In this document: one piece after another, positions 16,018 through 23,755 of the stretch
How the letters are laid out: the number at the start of each line of letters is the position of its first letter
Position numbering within the stretch: the stretch's first letter is position 1
NCBI GenBank assembly: GCA_036676195.1
Contig: JAKFDK010000025.1
Location: forward strand, 1 to 46,622
From: JAKFDK01 sp036676195
Lineage (GTDB): Bacteria; Bacillota; Sulfobacillia; Symbiobacteriales; ZC4RG38
Direction: 5' to 3'
Length of the DNA: 46,622 bases
Program-made: the position numbers and the translations under genes
Notes under the pieces: model-generated
The model's input: the letters and a program-made list of their open reading frames with translations, nothing else
Told to the model about the DNA's origin: nothing
Databases searched by the model: none

Positions 16018-16320
16018 ATAAAAATCCCCGTCCCTGGTCAGGGACGGGATGTTTCCCGCGTACCACCCTGGTGAAACCCCCGGCGGGGGCTGCACTTGCT
16101 GCCCGGACACGGCCGCTGTGCGGCTTATGCCCTTGCCCGTTAACGGAGGCTTCCGTCTCCCCCTACTACCTGGACCCCCGGGCGGCGGGGGTCGGCGGCT
16201 TCAGGGGAGCAGCTCCGGAGGGAACTTCCGACCGCCGGCGGAGCAGAGGCTTACAGCCACGGCCTCTGTCTCTGTGCACCGCACTGACGATGTACTTTCC
16301 TCCATCCCAGCCATTACACA
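16018..16320 (-). promoter_or_regulatory. T-box leader (Phe, UUC specifier) of pheST
   Basis: The minus strand carries the T-box antiterminator core AGGGTGGTACGCGGG (16069-16055). A terminator GTCCCTGACCAGGGAC with a U-rich tail follows (16019-16049). AAAGTA lies near the 5' end. By aligning this leader with the two other T-boxes of the window on a shared CCGGAGC element, the specifier triplet falls on UUC (16224-16222), a Phe codon. Uncharged tRNA-Phe should favour antitermination. Confidence 0.9.
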
Positions 16321-16326
16321 ATCCCT

Positions 16327-16356
16327 ATTTTACCACGGACCCTACTGGAGAGTGAA
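16327..16356 (-). promoter_or_regulatory. Probable promoter of the pheST leader
   Basis: Minus-strand TTCACT (16356-16351), 18-nt spacer, TAAAAT (16332-16327). The -35 lies inside the 3' end of the small YqzL-like gene. Confidence 0.45.
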
Positions 16357-16440
16357 GCGCTTGTACATCAGGTAGAAGATGACTGAGCCGGTTTTCAGGA
16401 AGAGCTGCCAAAACACCTCAGCGGGGGCCAGGCCAACCAC
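16342..16440 (-). CDS. YqzL-like small protein
   Basis: A 32-aa product if the GTG at 16440 is used. Its core EVFWQLFLKTGSVIFYLMYK resembles the short YqzL family of Bacillota (FFxxTGxxxxYLLYK pattern), whose function is unknown. AAAGG lies just upstream of the GTG; an in-frame GTG further upstream would add about 12 residues. It lies between the SpoU methyltransferase gene and the pheST T-box on the same strand. It is tiny, but the match in pattern and the lack of any competing frame support it. Confidence 0.5.
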   Translation of the reverse strand: MVGLAPAEVFWQLFLKTGSVIFYLMYKRFTLQ

Positions 16441-16513
16441 TCCCTTTCCAGCAGGGTATGAACTATCTGACACCTCCCATTGTACCACAGTGGCGGGACC
16501 GGTCGCAACGCCG

Positions 16514-17320
16514 TCAGTGTTTTCCAGCCATTCGCTGGCGCAGTGCCTCATATAGCAGCAGACTGCCGGCCACTCCGGCGTTCAGGCTCTCAGCCGGACC
16601 CGGCATGGGAATCCGCACAACGGCGGTCGCCCGGGCCAGGGCTGCCGCGCTGGGACCGGCCCCCTCATTGCCGATCACCAGGGCCACCGGATTCCGCCAG
16701 TCCACCTCCCAGGGCAATGCCTCGCCCCGGGCATCCGCCACCACCACAGCAAAACCGCGGTCCCCCAGCACCTGCAACGCTTCGGTGGTATCCGGCTCCC
16801 GGACCACCGGCAGCCGGAACAGGCTGCCCATGCCGGCCCGTACACATTTGGGCGCGAAGGGGTCCACCGCGCCTCCGGCTACCACCAGGCCTGTCCCGCC
16901 CAGGGCCGCACAGGCCCGAGCCAGGGTTCCCAGGTTGCCCGGATCCTGCAAACCGTCACACACCACCACCAGTCCGGGGGCGAGTTCCTCCGGGCGTGCC
17001 CCGGGCAGCCGGAACACACAGACGATCCCCTGCGGGGTCTCTGTATCGGCGACTGTCTGCAGTAACCCACGGGGAACCTCGTAAGCGCGCACCCCGGCGG
17101 ACGAGAGCTGATTCAACAGGAGGGCGCCCCGGGACTTTTCCAGCAGGTCTGCGCAGAAAAAGCAGTGGCTGATGGAGATCCCGGCCGCCACCGCCTCTTC
17201 CGCCAGGCGGATCCCCTCCAGCACCCCCAGACCTGACCGGTCGCGCTCCCGGCGCTTTTCCAGGAGCAGGCGGGTCTGTTTGATCAACGGGTTGTGGGGG
17301 CTGGTAATATCCGCCATCAT
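16514..17320 (-). CDS. TrmH/SpoU family RNA 2'-O-methyltransferase
   Basis: 268 aa. The N-terminal substrate-binding domain (SPHNPLIKQTRLLLEKRRERD-like opening, LEGIRLAEEA) is followed by a SPOUT knot. The three knot motifs are visible: GLQDPGNLGTLAR, VIGNEGAGPS and IPMPGPAESLNAGVAGSLLLYEA. Such enzymes methylate a ribose in 23S rRNA or tRNA; the exact site cannot be read from sequence, and RlmB-like or YsgA-like roles are both possible. The ATG at 17320 is preferred because AAGGGTGA lies 5 nt before it, inside the end of the RCK gene. It is last in the Ktr operon. Confidence 0.88.
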   Translation of the reverse strand: MMADITSPHNPLIKQTRLLLEKRRERDRSGLGVLEGIRLAEEAVAAGISISHCFFCADLLEKSRGALLLNQLSSAGVRAYEVPRGLLQTVADTETPQGIVCVFRLPGARPEELAPGLVVVCDGLQDPGNLGTLARACAALGGTGLVVAGGAVDPFAPKCVRAGMGSLFRLPVVREPDTTEALQVLGDRGFAVVVADARGEALPWEVDWRNPVALVIGNEGAGPSAAALARATAVVRIPMPGPAESLNAGVAGSLLLYEALRQRMAGKH

Positions 17321-17324
17321 CAAG

Positions 17325-17984
17325 TCACCCTTTAGCCATTTCATCCAGCCGGCTCAAACCGCTCACATCGCCGGCCAGCACCATGATGTCTCCCGTCATG
17401 ACCTGATCATCGGCCCCGGGGTTGATCAGAATATCCTCCCCGCGGCGCAGGGCAACAACGGAGAGCCCGAAGCGGGCCCGCAACTGCAGGTCACGCAGGC
17501 TCTTGTCGGCCATGCCCGCCGGCGCCGGCACCTCGACCACGCGGTAGGCCGGGGTCAGTTCAATGGCGTCAAGGGCCGCACCGGACAACAGGTGATGGGC
17601 CACGCGGGTCCCCATTTCCCGCTCCGGATAAATGACGTGATCGGCCCCTACCTTGGCCAGGAGTTTGCCGTGGGTCTCTCCCGAGGCCTTGGCCACCACC
17701 CGCCTGACACCGCACTCCTTCAACTGCAGGGTGAGCAGCACGCTGGCCTCCAGATCATTGCCGACTGCCACAACCACCGCGTCGAAGTTGTGCAGCCCCA
17801 ATGCCCTGATCTGGTCCTCATCGGTACAGTCAGCCTGCACGACGTGGGTCAGATCATGGCGGACCTGCTCAACCCGCGCCTGGTCCTCATCGATCCCCAT
17901 CACCTGATGGCCCAGTGACTCCAGGGTCCGGGCTACGCTGCTGCCAAACCGCCCGAGGCCGATTACAGCAAATGTCTTGATCAT
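17325..17984 (-). CDS. ktrA: Ktr/Trk potassium channel RCK subunit (1)
   Basis: 219 aa, standard KtrA length. The Rossmann RCK_N domain has FAVIGLGRFGSSVA at residues 5-18 for nucleotide binding. An RCK_C domain follows from about residue 135 (RVVEVPAPAGMADKSLRDL, then GDIMVLAG). It forms a cytoplasmic octameric ring that gates the KtrB channel; ATP/ADP and often c-di-AMP (at RCK_C) are ligands in this family. Its start overlaps the ktrB stop by 4 nt, and a second RCK gene lies on the other side of ktrB. Confidence 0.9.
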   Translation of the reverse strand: MIKTFAVIGLGRFGSSVARTLESLGHQVMGIDEDQARVEQVRHDLTHVVQADCTDEDQIRALGLHNFDAVVVAVGNDLEASVLLTLQLKECGVRRVVAKASGETHGKLLAKVGADHVIYPEREMGTRVAHHLLSGAALDAIELTPAYRVVEVPAPAGMADKSLRDLQLRARFGLSVVALRRGEDILINPGADDQVMTGDIMVLAGDVSGLSRLDEMAKG

Positions 17985-19351
17985 CCGATCATCACCCGTT
18001 CATCGGGGTATTGGATGGCCGCTTTGGGCTTGCGGCGCTCAGCCAGGGCCACGGCCAGGGTCAGCGGACCGACACGACCGGTGTACATCATCAGGGTGAT
18101 GATCAGCTTCCCCGCCGTGGTCAGACTCGGCGTGAGCCCGGTGGAAAGCCCGACGGTGCCGAAGGCTGAAACTGTCTCAAACAGTACCGGCGCCAGATCC
18201 TTGCCTTCGGTCACCAGCAGAACCGTGGTAACCAGAAACAGCCAGCCGAGGGAAATGGCCACGATTACCCAGGCCTTGTACACGACATCGCCGGGCAGGC
18301 GGCGGCCCTGAATTTCAATGTCGTGCTCGCCGCGAATCGAGGTTTTCAGGGCCAGGCCAATGACGGCAAAGGTAGTGGTCTTGATGCCGCCGCCGGTGGA
18401 GGCCGGGGAGGCACCGATGTACATGAGCACGCAGGTCAGAAACAGTGAGGCCTGGTGCAGCGAGCCGGTCGGAATGATCTCAAAGCCAGCCGTCCGGGGT
18501 GTGACGGCCGTAAACCAGGCCGCCAGGATCCGGGCCGGCCACGAGAGTCGCCCGAAAGTCTCGGGGTTGGACCACTCCAGCCCCAGGAACAGGAGCGTGC
18601 CCACCAGGATCAGGCCGGCACTCACCGTCAGCACCATGCGGCTGTGCAGGCTGAGCCGGGACCAGTTCAGGCGATGGCGCCAGGCTTCCTGGATCACAGT
18701 GAAGCCAATGCCGCCGAGGAAAATCAGCAGGCCAATGGGGACAACCACCAGCGGGTCAGTGGCAAAGCCACGCACACTGGTCGAAAACAGATCGAACCCG
18801 GCATTATTGAATGCCGAAACCGTATGAAACGCCGCCAGCCAGAGCGCCCGCAGGGGGCTGTAATCCGACAGAAAACGCAGGAACAGAATCAAAGTGCCGA
18901 TGCCTTCCACAATGAGTGTCACCCGAATGACATCCCTGGCCAGGCGTACCACTCCGGAAGGAGCAGTCTGGCCCAGGGCCTCCTGCAGAACCACACGCTC
19001 GCGCAGGGAAATGCGCTTGCCGGTCAGCAGCGCAATGGAGGTGGACAGGATCACGATGCCCAGGCCACCGGCCTGGATGAGCCCCATGATAATGCCCTGC
19101 CCCAGTGGAGAGAAATCCCTGGCGGTGTCCAGCACGATCAGACCGGTCACGCACACAGCCGAAGTCGAGGTAAACAGGGCGTTGACAAAGCCCACACTGG
19201 CGCCGGAAGCAGCCGAAGCCGGTAGGGCCAGCAGCAGGGCCCCCACCAGAATCAGGCCGGCGAAGCCCATGACCAGAATCTGCGCCGGGCTGAAGGAAGG
19301 GCGCGCCCATGCGGGCCTGGCCCCGGCCGACCGGCCCTGGGTACGCGTCAC
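17981..19351 (-). CDS. ktrB: Ktr/Trk potassium uptake membrane subunit
   Basis: 456 aa, SKT-family channel with four M1-P-M2 repeats. The four pore loops are recognisable with their selectivity glycine: SAVCVTGL, SAFNNAGFD, VTPRTAGFE and SAFGTVGLSTGL. It takes up K+ across the cytoplasmic membrane, usually Na+-coupled or Na+-stimulated in KtrB. Both ends overlap its neighbours by 4 nt, so the three Ktr genes are translationally coupled. The N-terminal 20 residues are soluble and basic. Confidence 0.93.
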   Translation of the reverse strand: MTRTQGRSAGARPAWARPSFSPAQILVMGFAGLILVGALLLALPASAASGASVGFVNALFTSTSAVCVTGLIVLDTARDFSPLGQGIIMGLIQAGGLGIVILSTSIALLTGKRISLRERVVLQEALGQTAPSGVVRLARDVIRVTLIVEGIGTLILFLRFLSDYSPLRALWLAAFHTVSAFNNAGFDLFSTSVRGFATDPLVVVPIGLLIFLGGIGFTVIQEAWRHRLNWSRLSLHSRMVLTVSAGLILVGTLLFLGLEWSNPETFGRLSWPARILAAWFTAVTPRTAGFEIIPTGSLHQASLFLTCVLMYIGASPASTGGGIKTTTFAVIGLALKTSIRGEHDIEIQGRRLPGDVVYKAWVIVAISLGWLFLVTTVLLVTEGKDLAPVLFETVSAFGTVGLSTGLTPSLTTAGKLIITLMMYTGRVGPLTLAVALAERRKPKAAIQYPDERVMIG

Positions 19352-20001
19352 GACGCTTCCTCCAGTTCCACCAACCCTTTGTCCGGTCCGATAACCACCA
19401 GCAGGTCGCCTTCCCGCAGCCGGTCATCGGGGCTGGGCGGAGTGATGACCCGGCGCCCGCGTTGCACTGCCACCACGGTCACCCCGTACTTTTGCGGCAG
19501 CGCCAGTTCCAGCAGGGTGCGGCCGGCCAGCCGGGAACTGACCGCCAGTTCCAGCATGCTGTGGGATGGTGACAGCCGGACGTAGTCACGTACCTGGGCG
19601 GCCACCATGTTGTGGGCCACCCGCACACCCATGTCCCGCTGGGGGTATACCACCCGGTCAGCCCCACAGCGCTCCAGGGCCTTCCCATGCTGCTCCGTCA
19701 CGGCCTTGGCCACTACCCGCGGGACCCCAAGCTCCTTGAGGTTCAGGGTACAGAGAATGCTGGCCTCCATGCTGTCACCGATCGCCACCACCGCCGTGTC
19801 ACAACCGGGCACGCCGAGCACCCGCAGTGACTCAATGTCCGTGGCGTCACAGCGGGCAACCCGGGGCACCAGATGGCTCATTTCCTGAATCCGGGCCAGC
19901 TTACTGTCCAGACCCAGAACCGTCTGCCCCTCCTCCAACAACGTGCGAGCAACACTGGCCCCAAACCGACCAAGACCAATTACGACGAAAAACCGGGCCA
20001 A
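19348..20001 (-). CDS. Ktr/Trk potassium channel RCK subunit (2)
   Basis: 217 aa from a TTG start at 20001. This start makes the protein begin MARFFVVIGLGRFG and match KtrA length, and GGAGGG lies 7 nt upstream; longer ATG starts would run through the leader RNA. RCK_N and RCK_C domains are laid out as in the other RCK protein, which it resembles throughout (for example MEASILCTLNLKELGV versus LEASVLLTLQLKECGV). It is the first gene of the operon. Two different RCK subunits may build a mixed or alternative gating ring. Confidence 0.88.
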   Translation of the reverse strand: MARFFVVIGLGRFGASVARTLLEEGQTVLGLDSKLARIQEMSHLVPRVARCDATDIESLRVLGVPGCDTAVVAIGDSMEASILCTLNLKELGVPRVVAKAVTEQHGKALERCGADRVVYPQRDMGVRVAHNMVAAQVRDYVRLSPSHSMLELAVSSRLAGRTLLELALPQKYGVTVVAVQRGRRVITPPSPDDRLREGDLLVVIGPDKGLVELEEAS

Positions 20002-20130
20002 CGCCCATCCCTCCATCCAACATGGGGGCAGTTGCCCTCTTCCGCACCCGCTTGCTGCCATGGTTGGAAATACTGAAACCCACATCCCGCGGTGGCGCAC
20101 AGGCTCCAGCCCTCGGGGCTGACGTTCTTG
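20002..20130 (-). promoter_or_regulatory. Structured leader of the Ktr operon
   Basis: About 128 nt between the start point implied by the promoter and the TTG start. Visible hairpins are CAGCCC-CGA-GGGCTG (20105-20121) and GGGC-AACT-GCCC (near 20023-20036), plus a possible GGTT/AACC pairing between them. K+ transporter leaders in Bacillota often carry a c-di-AMP (ydaO) riboswitch, but I cannot match that consensus here. Confidence 0.4.
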
Positions 20131-20136
20131 AGCATC

Positions 20137-20145
20137 ATTATAGCA
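20137..20145 (-). promoter_or_regulatory. Extended -10 promoter of the Ktr operon
   Basis: Minus-strand TGCTATAAT (20145-20137) is an extended -10 with a perfect TATAAT. The -35 region is weak (ATGGTA). Confidence 0.6.
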
Positions 20146-20170
20146 TTTTCCCAGCCGAGTACCATGCAAA

Positions 20171-20197
20171 CGGCCCGGCCGCACTGCGACCGGGCCG
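20171..20197 (-). terminator. Terminator of infC-rpmI-rplT
   Basis: CGGCCCGG pairs with CCGGGCCG around a short loop 13 nt after the rplT stop. It is followed on the minus strand by only three U. Confidence 0.6.
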
Positions 20198-20209
20198 ACC
20201 GACAGGGAC

Positions 20210-20563
20210 TTACAGGCTGGCCTTGGCTTTGGCCACCAGTTGGGTGAAGGCAGCCGCATCACGTACAGCCAGGTCAGCAAGCATCTTGCGATTCACGAAA
20301 ACACCGGCCCGCTTGAGGCCGTTCATCATCCGGCTGTAGCTCAGACCGTTGATGCGGGCGGCAGCATTGATTCGGGCGATCCAGAGCCGCCGGAAATTCC
20401 GCTTCTTCAGTCGGCGGTCACGCCGGGCATAGAACAAGGAATGCAGGACCTGCTCATTGGCCGGCCGGAAGAGCTTATGGCGCCCGCCATAGTAGCCCTT
20501 GGCCAGCTTGAGGATCTTCTTATGGCGCCGCCGGGTATGCGGGCCGGTCTTGACGCGAGCCAC
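20210..20563 (-). CDS. rplT: 50S ribosomal protein L20
   Basis: 117 aa, the usual size. The N-terminus MARVKTGPHTRRRHKKILKL is diagnostic, and the tail (LADLAVRDAAAFTQLVAKA) fits the globular domain that binds 23S rRNA. L20 is an early assembly protein and, in Bacillota, the autogenous repressor of infC-rpmI-rplT through the leader upstream of infC. It is the third gene of the operon, 32 nt after rpmI. Confidence 0.98.
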   Translation of the reverse strand: MARVKTGPHTRRRHKKILKLAKGYYGGRHKLFRPANEQVLHSLFYARRDRRLKKRNFRRLWIARINAAARINGLSYSRMMNGLKRAGVFVNRKMLADLAVRDAAAFTQLVAKAKASL

Positions 20564-20595
20564 AGATATACCTCCTCAGTTGAAACCGGCTTTTT

Positions 20596-20793
20596 TTAAA
20601 GGTAAGGAACCAGGCGCTTGATCTTGGCTTCCATAGTGTCATGGACCAGCCCGGATGCACGCAGGTGGCGCTTACGCTTACGGGACTTATGGGTCGCCAG
20701 GTGGCTCTTGAAGCCCTTATTGCGCTTCAGATGCCCGCCTCCAGTGGCGCGAAACCGCTTGGCAGCACCGCGGTGGGTTTTCGTCTTGGGCAT
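20596..20793 (-). CDS. rpmI: 50S ribosomal protein L35
   Basis: 65 aa starting MPKTKTHRGAAKRFRATG, diagnostic for bL35. The ATG at 20793 follows AAGGAGGAGG; the upstream ATG at 20823 would add ten unrelated residues. Very basic, as expected for an rRNA-binding protein. It is the middle gene of infC-rpmI-rplT. Confidence 0.97.
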   Translation of the reverse strand: MPKTKTHRGAAKRFRATGGGHLKRNKGFKSHLATHKSRKRKRHLRASGLVHDTMEAKIKRLVPYL

Positions 20794-20842
20794 TGGTGGT
20801 CCTCCTCCTTGATGTAACGCCACCGCTGAGGTGGCGGGACAT

Positions 20843-21415
20843 TTATTCGGCTTTTTCGACCGGGGCCAGATCGGCCCGGCGTTCCGGCTTGACCGCCGGC
20901 TGCTCTTTGGGGGCCAGAATCATGATCATGTTGCGGCCCTCAACCTTGGCGACCCGCTCCACAATACACAAATCCTTGATCCGATCCAACATGCGGTCCA
21001 GCACGGCTTTGCCCAGTTCGGCGTGAACGATCTCCCGCCCGCGAAACATGATCGTGGCCTTGATCTTGTCGCCTTCCAGAAGGAATTTCTCGGCGTTCTT
21101 GACCCGCACTTCGAAGTCATGCTCCGAAATGTTCGGCCGCATCTTGATTTCCTTCAGGTCGATAATCTTTTGCTTCTTCCGGGCCTCACGATCACGCTTA
21201 GACTGCTCATACTTGAACTTGCCAAAGTCCATGAGCCGGCAGACTGGCGGCTTGGCCAGTGGCGCGACTTCCACCAGGTCCAACCCACGCTCGCTACCCA
21301 TGCGCAATGCATCGCGGATATTGAGGATCCCCAGCTTTTCACCAGTATCCGTAACCACGAGCACCTCGCGGGCCCGGATCTGATCATTCACCCGAAGCTG
21401 TTGCTCCTTGCTGAT
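20843..21415 (-). CDS. infC: Translation initiation factor IF-3, probable AUC start codon
   Basis: 190 aa when started at ATC (21415-21413), giving MSKEQQLRVNDQIRAREV, the expected IF-3 N-terminus. GGGAGGTG lies 7 nt before that ATC, and no ATG, GTG or TTG is placed suitably. Rare start codons in infC are known from other bacteria and let IF-3 repress its own synthesis. N- and C-terminal IF-3 domains are complete (PPVCRLMDFGKFKYEQ; EVRVKNAEKFLLEGDKIKA). The C-terminus is extended by about 20 charged residues. IF-3 binds the 30S subunit and checks initiator tRNA pairing. Confidence 0.95.
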   Translation of the reverse strand: MSKEQQLRVNDQIRAREVLVVTDTGEKLGILNIRDALRMGSERGLDLVEVAPLAKPPVCRLMDFGKFKYEQSKRDREARKKQKIIDLKEIKMRPNISEHDFEVRVKNAEKFLLEGDKIKATIMFRGREIVHAELGKAVLDRMLDRIKDLCIVERVAKVEGRNMIMILAPKEQPAVKPERRADLAPVEKAE

Positions 21416-21429
21416 AAGGTGACACCTCC

Positions 21430-21616
21430 CACAAAATAAGAGACCCCAGCATTGAAAGGCGGGTGGCCCTGTCAGCCACCCGCGTGTAGACAACGATGAT
21501 GCCGGTCCGCACAAATGTGCGACGGCGCATCGGTCCCCTGAACCTGTGCTGGCATAGCCGCACGGTGAGAAGCGGTGGCTTCTGCTTGATGGGATACCTT
21601 TGAATATGCAATTGAC
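21430..21616 (-). promoter_or_regulatory. L20-type leader of infC-rpmI-rplT
   Basis: The leader of about 185 nt contains GCGGGTGG/CCACCCGC (21459-21484), a hairpin followed by CUUUC, and a CCGAUGCGCCGUCGCACAUUUGUGCGG structure further 5'. Position and layout match the L20 leader family, in which L20 binding promotes premature termination. An in-frame ORF through the leader is not considered coding. Confidence 0.7.
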
Positions 21617-21622
21617 TAGCTT

Positions 21623-21651
21623 AGAATAGCACGGCTGGCAATCGGCGTCAA
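21623..21651 (-). promoter_or_regulatory. Sigma-A promoter of infC-rpmI-rplT
   Basis: Minus-strand TTGACG (21651-21646), 17-nt spacer, TATTCT (21628-21623), just beyond the proC stop codon. Confidence 0.8.
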
Positions 21652-21661
21652 GCAGAACTCC

Positions 21662-22510
21662 CTAGTCGGTTGGTGCGGGCTGCCTCAGCGCCGGCAACTC
21701 ACCGAGCTCCCGTGAGCGTTCGGTGGCCCGGGCAATTCCGGCTACCACGGTCTCTACAAAGTGGCGTTCCGCCATGGTGCGCAGCCCGGCTTCGGTGGTG
21801 CCGCCCGGACTGGTCACCTTCTGCCGCAGCACACCCGGATCCATGCCGGTTTCCCGCAGCATTTTCCCGGCCCCGATCACGGTCTGCACGGCCAACTGGT
21901 AAGCCACGTCGCGCTCCAATCCCACCCTCACGCCGGCCTGGACCATCGCCTCCACCATGAAGTAAATGTACGCCGGTCCGCTGCCACTCAGACCAGTGAC
22001 CGCATCCAGTTGCCCTTCCGGCACCTCTACCACAGTGCCCACGGCACCCAGGATCTGCCGGCCAATGGCCATAGCCTCAGGACTGGTGCCCTCGGCACCG
22101 CACAGGGCGGTGGCTGACTCCAGCACCCGGCTTGAGGTATTGGGCATGGCGCGCAGCACCTCTACCCCGTGTGTCACGCCGGCGGCCACGACCGCGGTGG
22201 TGATTCCGGCCGCCACTGACAACACAACGTGCCCGGCCCGGGTGCTGCCACCCACTTCGGCCAGCAGTTCGGCCACGTCCTTGGGTTTACAGGCTATGAC
22301 CAGTATGTCGGCCCGGTCCACTACCAGTTGCTTATCGTGGGTGGTCTTCACCCCGAAACGGACGGCCAGAGAGTCCAGACGCTCCCAGTCTGACCGGTTG
22401 GTCACCCAGATCTGGTTCGGTGCGGTCAGACCGGCCGACAGGATTCCCTGCACCAGCGCTTCCACGATGGACCCGGCACCGAGAAAGCCAATAATCCTGT
22501 TCCTCAGCAT
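21662..22510 (-). CDS. proC: Pyrroline-5-carboxylate reductase
   Basis: 282 aa. The N-terminal Rossmann domain starts IIGFLGAGSIVEALVQGIL (NAD(P)H binding). The C-terminal dimerisation domain carries VTGLSGSGPAYIYFMVEAM and VTSPGGTTEAGL, both diagnostic. It catalyses the last step of proline synthesis in the cytoplasm. The ATG at 22510 follows AGGAAGGGGAG at 5 nt; an upstream ATG at 22540 lies in the T-box terminator and is rejected. It is a single gene under a T-box with a CCC (Pro) specifier, so it should respond to proline supply. Confidence 0.95.
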   Translation of the reverse strand: MLRNRIIGFLGAGSIVEALVQGILSAGLTAPNQIWVTNRSDWERLDSLAVRFGVKTTHDKQLVVDRADILVIACKPKDVAELLAEVGGSTRAGHVVLSVAAGITTAVVAAGVTHGVEVLRAMPNTSSRVLESATALCGAEGTSPEAMAIGRQILGAVGTVVEVPEGQLDAVTGLSGSGPAYIYFMVEAMVQAGVRVGLERDVAYQLAVQTVIGAGKMLRETGMDPGVLRQKVTSPGGTTEAGLRTMAERHFVETVVAGIARATERSRELGELPALRQPAPTD

Positions 22511-22539
22511 GGCTGCTCCCCTTCCTGGTGCATCAAACA

Positions 22540-22790
22540 AAAACCCTTCCGTCCGTTGAAGGACGGAAGGGTTTTACTTCCGCGGTACCACCTTCGTTGG
22601 CCCGTGTACGGGCCCAGCTCCTGACTGGTTTGACTCCCAGCCTCCCGGTATCGGCGGGACGCCGGCCGGTTCCTCACCGGCTGCTCCGGGGTGGGTTCGG
22701 GACGCCCGCTCCGACCGGACTCGCACCGTTCGCCCGGTTCTCTTGGCGGAGGGCTGCCCCTGTTGGCCCCATCATGGCACTCACTGTATT
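22540..22790 (-). promoter_or_regulatory. T-box leader (Pro, CCC specifier) of proC
   Basis: Minus strand: antiterminator core GAAGGTGGTACCGCGGAAG (near 22596-22578), then a terminator with AACCCTTCCGTCC/GGACGGAAGGGTT arms (22543-22574) and U-rich tail. Aligned on CCGGAGC (22689-22683) with the other two T-boxes, the specifier is CCC (22695-22693), a Pro codon. Confidence 0.9.
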
Positions 22791-22796
22791 GGATTT

Positions 22797-22825
22797 ATGG
22801 TACCAGCGCTCCTTACCAACGTCAA
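22797..22825 (-). promoter_or_regulatory. Sigma-A promoter of the proC leader
   Basis: Minus-strand TTGACG (22825-22820), 17-nt spacer, TACCAT (22802-22797). The remaining gap up to 22985 holds the divergent promoter region of the secreted-protein gene, with a possible TATACT at 22929-22934. Confidence 0.7.
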
Positions 22826-22985
22826 GGGAAAAGGTGCGCCCCTGCAACCTTTCACCTGTAGGTTTGATCGGTCTTTCGCCTGCAAATAAAAGCGCCGCGT
22901 CGGAGTGGGAAAAAATCCCATCTCATGATATACTCAGTGACGGTAATACCAATTTTATCCATTTCCTTCAGGGGGGAAGCGCTCC

Positions 22986-23594
22986 ATGGGCCAGGTCCGA
23001 CGGACGCTGGTTACGCTGCTGGCTGCCATCCTGATTTCGGTCGCCGGTACCACCGCAGCAGCGGAAGCCACCGCTCCCGATCCGGCTCCGGCATGGACAT
23101 GGGCTGAACTCACCGCCGAATGGGCCGGGATCCGTACCGTTGCTCCCGGTCTCCCTGCCCTGGCGGACTGGCCCGAGGGCAGCAACCGTCTGTATGTGAC
23201 TCAGACCAGCGAGCAACGCCCATGGACCTGGTGCGTGGGCAGCCCCCCCTGCCAGTTGCTGCTGATCGCCCTCCCGGCCGAACACTGGCAACAGGGACTC
23301 TGGCATGAAGCCGGTCACGTGCTGCACTTTCTATACCCGCCGGACTGGGCCGTCTACCAGAAACAGCGCGGCATTCCCAGTTGGTGGCAGGGCCCGCTCT
23401 TTGAGGTCTGGGCCGAAGACTTCCGGCGCTGTTACGGCCCGGCCGACCAGCCCGACCATTACTTCTGGTGGCTGGTCGGCGAACCTGCTGCACCGTTTTG
23501 CGCCTGGATGGAGCACACGCTGAATCCAGCCGACAGTACCACCGGTTCGCCACAGCCCGGGCATCCGCCGGAGAAGACTGCGGGCGCCAGATAA
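22986..23594 (+). CDS. Secreted HEAGH putative metallopeptidase (copy 1)
   Basis: 202 aa with an N-terminal signal peptide (basic start, hydrophobic residues 8-22, AAA cleavage region). The mature part has HEAGH at 107-111, an HExxH zinc-binding motif, followed 31 residues later by WAEDF (142-146), whose Glu could be the third zinc ligand as in gluzincins. Cys83, 89, 149 and 172 may form disulphides. The family is not one I can name. GGGGGGAAG precedes the ATG. A close paralogue follows in tandem, and a strong terminator separates the two. Confidence 0.75.
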   Translation: MGQVRRTLVTLLAAILISVAGTTAAAEATAPDPAPAWTWAELTAEWAGIRTVAPGLPALADWPEGSNRLYVTQTSEQRPWTWCVGSPPCQLLLIALPAEHWQQGLWHEAGHVLHFLYPPDWAVYQKQRGIPSWWQGPLFEVWAEDFRRCYGPADQPDHYFWWLVGEPAAPFCAWMEHTLNPADSTTGSPQPGHPPEKTAGAR

Positions 23595-23601
23595 ACAGGC
23601 A

Positions 23602-23630
23602 GGCCCCTCCTGGACAGGAGGGGCTTTTTA
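23602..23630 (+). terminator. Intrinsic terminator between the HEAGH genes
   Basis: GCCCCTCCT/AGGAGGGGC perfect 9-bp stem, 4-nt loop, followed by TTTTT. Confidence 0.9.
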
Positions 23631-23755
23631 CTGTGTAGATGAGTAGTTTCGCCTGCTCACAACGTGTCTCCAGTCCCAGGACGCGCACCAGGACGCATGT
23701 TACAATTAGCGGTGTCATTCCCAACATGACCCAATTATGCCAAGGAGGATGCTCT

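Noticed and set aside
20002..20130. c-di-AMP (ydaO) riboswitch call for the Ktr leader
   Set aside because: The gene context fits, but the conserved blocks I remember are not found; left as an unassigned leader.
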